From an uncultured Desulfovibrio sp. (GTDB taxonomy: Bacteria; Desulfobacterota; Desulfovibrionia; Desulfovibrionales; Desulfovibrionaceae), in assembly GCA_945871415.1 (NCBI GenBank), contig CAMBWG010000092.1, forward strand, positions 1-7,771: 7,771 nt of DNA, written 5' to 3'. Made by a program: the position numbers and the translations under genes. Under the pieces are notes generated by a model. That model saw only the letters and a list, made by a program, of their open reading frames with translations, ran no database searches and was not told the DNA's origin. The stretch's first letter is position 1; each line of letters begins with the position of its first letter. Shown one piece after another: positions 6,103 to 7,771 of this stretch.

Positions 6103-6876
6103 ATGTTTTCCGCAGACGGGGCTCGTTGCCCCGGAGGACGCGCCTTTCTCGGCGGCAGTTTCAATCCCCCTCATATAGGGCATTTCCGTCTGGCCATAGA
6201 GATCAGGGAAGCCCTTGGCGACCGCATCAGCGTGCTCTCTCTCCTGCCCTGCGCCAATCCTCCGCACAAGGAAGCCGCAGGGCTGTTACCGTTTGAGCTG
6301 CGCGCCCGTATGGTGGAAAGCGTCACCCGGCGTCTGCCGGGCATCGACTGCGATCGCTGCGAGTCGCTGCGCCGCGGCCCGTCCTACACATGGGATACGC
6401 TGCGCGCCCTGCGGGAAGCCCACCCCGGCGAAGCCCTCTTCTTCATCCTGGGCAGTCAGGATTTTGAAATGCTGGACAGCTGGTATCACGGCTCCCGTCT
6501 GCCGGAACTCTGTCACCTGATTGTCGTGCCGCGCGCCCGTGCCGCCGATGCCGTTGTGCCCGCCACCGTGCGCCGCCTCTGGCCGGACGCGGCGGCGATT
6601 CCGCCCCTGTTCCCGGACGGCCTCAGCTTTCGCGTTTGCGCTTCCGCATCCCGGCAGGAGTGTCAAACTTTCGGACTGGTTCACTTCTTGCATACACCCT
6701 GGTTACCTATCAGCGCATCCGATATCCGGCGGCGCTGGCTGGCTGGACTCAATACGGATTTTTTACTGCCCGAGACTGTTGCGGACATTCTGCACGAACA
6801 GGCATCCGAAGTGCTCAAACACTGGCAGACAACGGAACACAAGCATGCTGACAACGCCACCCAAAGAACTGCGTGA
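6103..6876 (+). CDS. nadD: Nicotinate-nucleotide adenylyltransferase
   Basis: NadD (EC 2.7.7.18) transfers AMP from ATP to nicotinate mononucleotide, giving deamido-NAD in NAD synthesis. The product shows the nucleotidyltransferase signature FLGGSFNPPHIGHFRL (15-30, with the HxGH motif at 24-27), NPPHK (52-56), GPSYTWDTL (92-100), FILGSQDF (114-121) and the C-terminal ATP-binding motif ISASDIRRR (203-211, usually ISSTxIR). At 257 residues it is longer than the common 190-220. The extra length is about 13 residues at the N-terminus, a longer stretch between 145 and 195, and a polar tail after residue 241. The ATG at 6103 follows the proA TAG without a gap and has only a weak AGG 11 nt upstream, so it likely depends on ribosomes finishing proA. 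Its last ten codons overlap the start of the next gene. Fusion or frameshift is not indicated. Confidence 0.94.
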   Translation: MFSADGARCPGGRAFLGGSFNPPHIGHFRLAIEIREALGDRISVLSLLPCANPPHKEAAGLLPFELRARMVESVTRRLPGIDCDRCESLRRGPSYTWDTLRALREAHPGEALFFILGSQDFEMLDSWYHGSRLPELCHLIVVPRARAADAVVPATVRRLWPDAAAIPPLFPDGLSFRVCASASRQECQTFGLVHFLHTPWLPISASDIRRRWLAGLNTDFLLPETVADILHEQASEVLKHWQTTEHKHADNATQRTA

Positions 6877-7687
6877 AAATATCGCCCGCGCCAACGGTTA
6901 TCTGCGGCGGGAAGAAGTCCAACGCGCTCTGCACGCCATGGCCACGGCCATGCGTCAGTACGCCAGCGTCAAACTGATGCGCTCGGCCCGCGCGGAAGTG
7001 GAAATCCAGATGGATGACTTCCTGCATACGCTGGTGCGCCATCAGTCCTTGCAGCACCTGCTTGATCCGCAAAATACGGGACGCCCCCGTCAAATCAAGT
7101 TCGAGCATGCCAAGGCGCAGGCCATTGCCGCCGTACTGGACGGGCTTGCCCGCATCCTGCAGCAGGAAGCGGAAAACGCTCAGAAATCCGCGCAGGAAGC
7201 CAAGGCCGAACGCAAGAAGACTCTGATCCAGACCGGCATTCAGTTGCTGCAACAGGGACAGTTCGGCAAGGGACGCGCCTTTCTCAAGCGCGCCGCCGAA
7301 GAATTCGGCAGCGAAAAAGGACTGCATATCCAGATCGCCAAGATTCTTTTTGCCGCCAAGCAGTTCGCCGAAGCGGGAGAAATGTACGAAGAATCCATGG
7401 CGCGCTATCCGCGGGAATCGGCGGCCTATGTGGGCGCTATCAACGCCTATGCGGAAATCAACGAATTTGAAAAGATGGAACGCGTCTACAAGAGCGTGCT
7501 GCGCACGTTCGGCGGCCATCCCAACACCTATGGCCGCATGGCCAAGATGTACTGGAACTGGCACAAGCGCCAGCAGGCCGAAGAACTGGCCATCCGCGCC
7601 CTGCAGGGTAATCCCAACCAGCCGGAAGCGCTGGAAATCATGGACCATATCAATAACAGAGGCGGCGAGGCCGTAGCCACCTCCTAG
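6845..7687 (+). CDS. TPR-repeat protein of unknown function, coupled to nadD
   Basis: I do not recognise this 280-residue protein by name. It has no signal peptide or membrane helix, so it should be cytoplasmic. Residues 1-105 are helical and charged, 105-128 (QQEAENAQKSAQEAKAERKK) look like a short coiled coil, and about 126-265 form four TPR-like helical hairpins, such as GIQLLQQGQFGKGRAFLKRA (131-150), AKILFAAKQFAEAGEMYEES (165-184), INAYAEINEFEKMERVYKSV (199-218) and MAKMYWNWHKRQQAEELAIR (232-251). TPR arrays usually bind other proteins. The frame is open back to 6521, but that part lies inside nadD. The ATG at 6845 is chosen because the protein-like sequence starts there. It overlaps nadD by 32 nt in another frame, with only a weak purine stretch (GGAA) upstream, so translation is probably coupled to nadD. 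The gene ends 32 nt before the G run and looks complete. Confidence 0.8.
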   Translation: MLTTPPKELRENIARANGYLRREEVQRALHAMATAMRQYASVKLMRSARAEVEIQMDDFLHTLVRHQSLQHLLDPQNTGRPRQIKFEHAKAQAIAAVLDGLARILQQEAENAQKSAQEAKAERKKTLIQTGIQLLQQGQFGKGRAFLKRAAEEFGSEKGLHIQIAKILFAAKQFAEAGEMYEESMARYPRESAAYVGAINAYAEINEFEKMERVYKSVLRTFGGHPNTYGRMAKMYWNWHKRQQAEELAIRALQGNPNQPEALEIMDHINNRGGEAVATS

Positions 7688-7714
7688 GGCCTGCCAACCT
7701 GTTCATAAGCTGTT

Positions 7715-7771
<57 letters not shown>

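Noticed and set aside
6815..7648. A 277-codon open frame on the minus strand opposite the TPR gene.
   Set aside because: Its composition is Phe/Leu/Gly-rich, as expected when a Lys/Glu-rich gene is read backwards. The plus-strand frame has clear TPR-like repeats.

Overview
The window looks like chromosomal DNA from a GC-rich, anaerobic, Gram-negative bacterium. The best guess is a Desulfovibrio-like member of the Desulfovibrionaceae. The reasons are mostly 60-70% GC coding sequence, a ferredoxin-dependent 2-oxoacid oxidoreductase (an enzyme class of anaerobes), a periplasmic amino-acid binding protein with a signal peptide, and a proA-nadD-TPR gene string. The genus is inference, because no rRNA or other phylogenetic marker is present.

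Layout. Bases 1-4639 read entirely leftwards (minus strand). In order of transcription from right to left they hold: a 223-residue membrane-anchored TPR-like protein (4639-3968), a terminator (3921-3956), a relatively AT-rich SAM-dependent methyltransferase with an N-terminal zinc ribbon (3896-3009), iorA (2938-1088), iorB (1062-457), a strong terminator (375-418), and the first 105 codons of a LivJ-type substrate-binding protein (315-1, running off the window). Bases 4843-7687 read rightwards: proA (4843-6102), nadD (6103-6876, starting on the base after the proA stop) and a 280-residue TPR protein (6845-7687, overlapping nadD by 32 nt). The 203 bases between the two halves hold divergent promoter candidates and a hairpin. 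No gap of 300 bases lacks a gene. The window ends in 52 consecutive G, which looks like a sequencing artefact rather than genome.

How the genes work together. IorA and IorB form indolepyruvate:ferredoxin oxidoreductase, which oxidises aryl-pyruvates made by transamination of aromatic amino acids to aryl-acetyl-CoA and reduces ferredoxin. The neighbouring amino-acid type binding protein could feed the same catabolism. ProA carries out the second step of proline synthesis and NadD the adenylyl transfer step of NAD synthesis. They and the TPR gene are packed as a translationally coupled unit.

Nothing here amounts to a demonstrably new system. The points most worth a second look are the cysteine pattern at the IorA C-terminus, where exactly the ligands of one of the two expected [4Fe-4S] clusters are missing, the compositionally distinct methyltransferase gene, and the unassigned TPR protein coupled to nadD.
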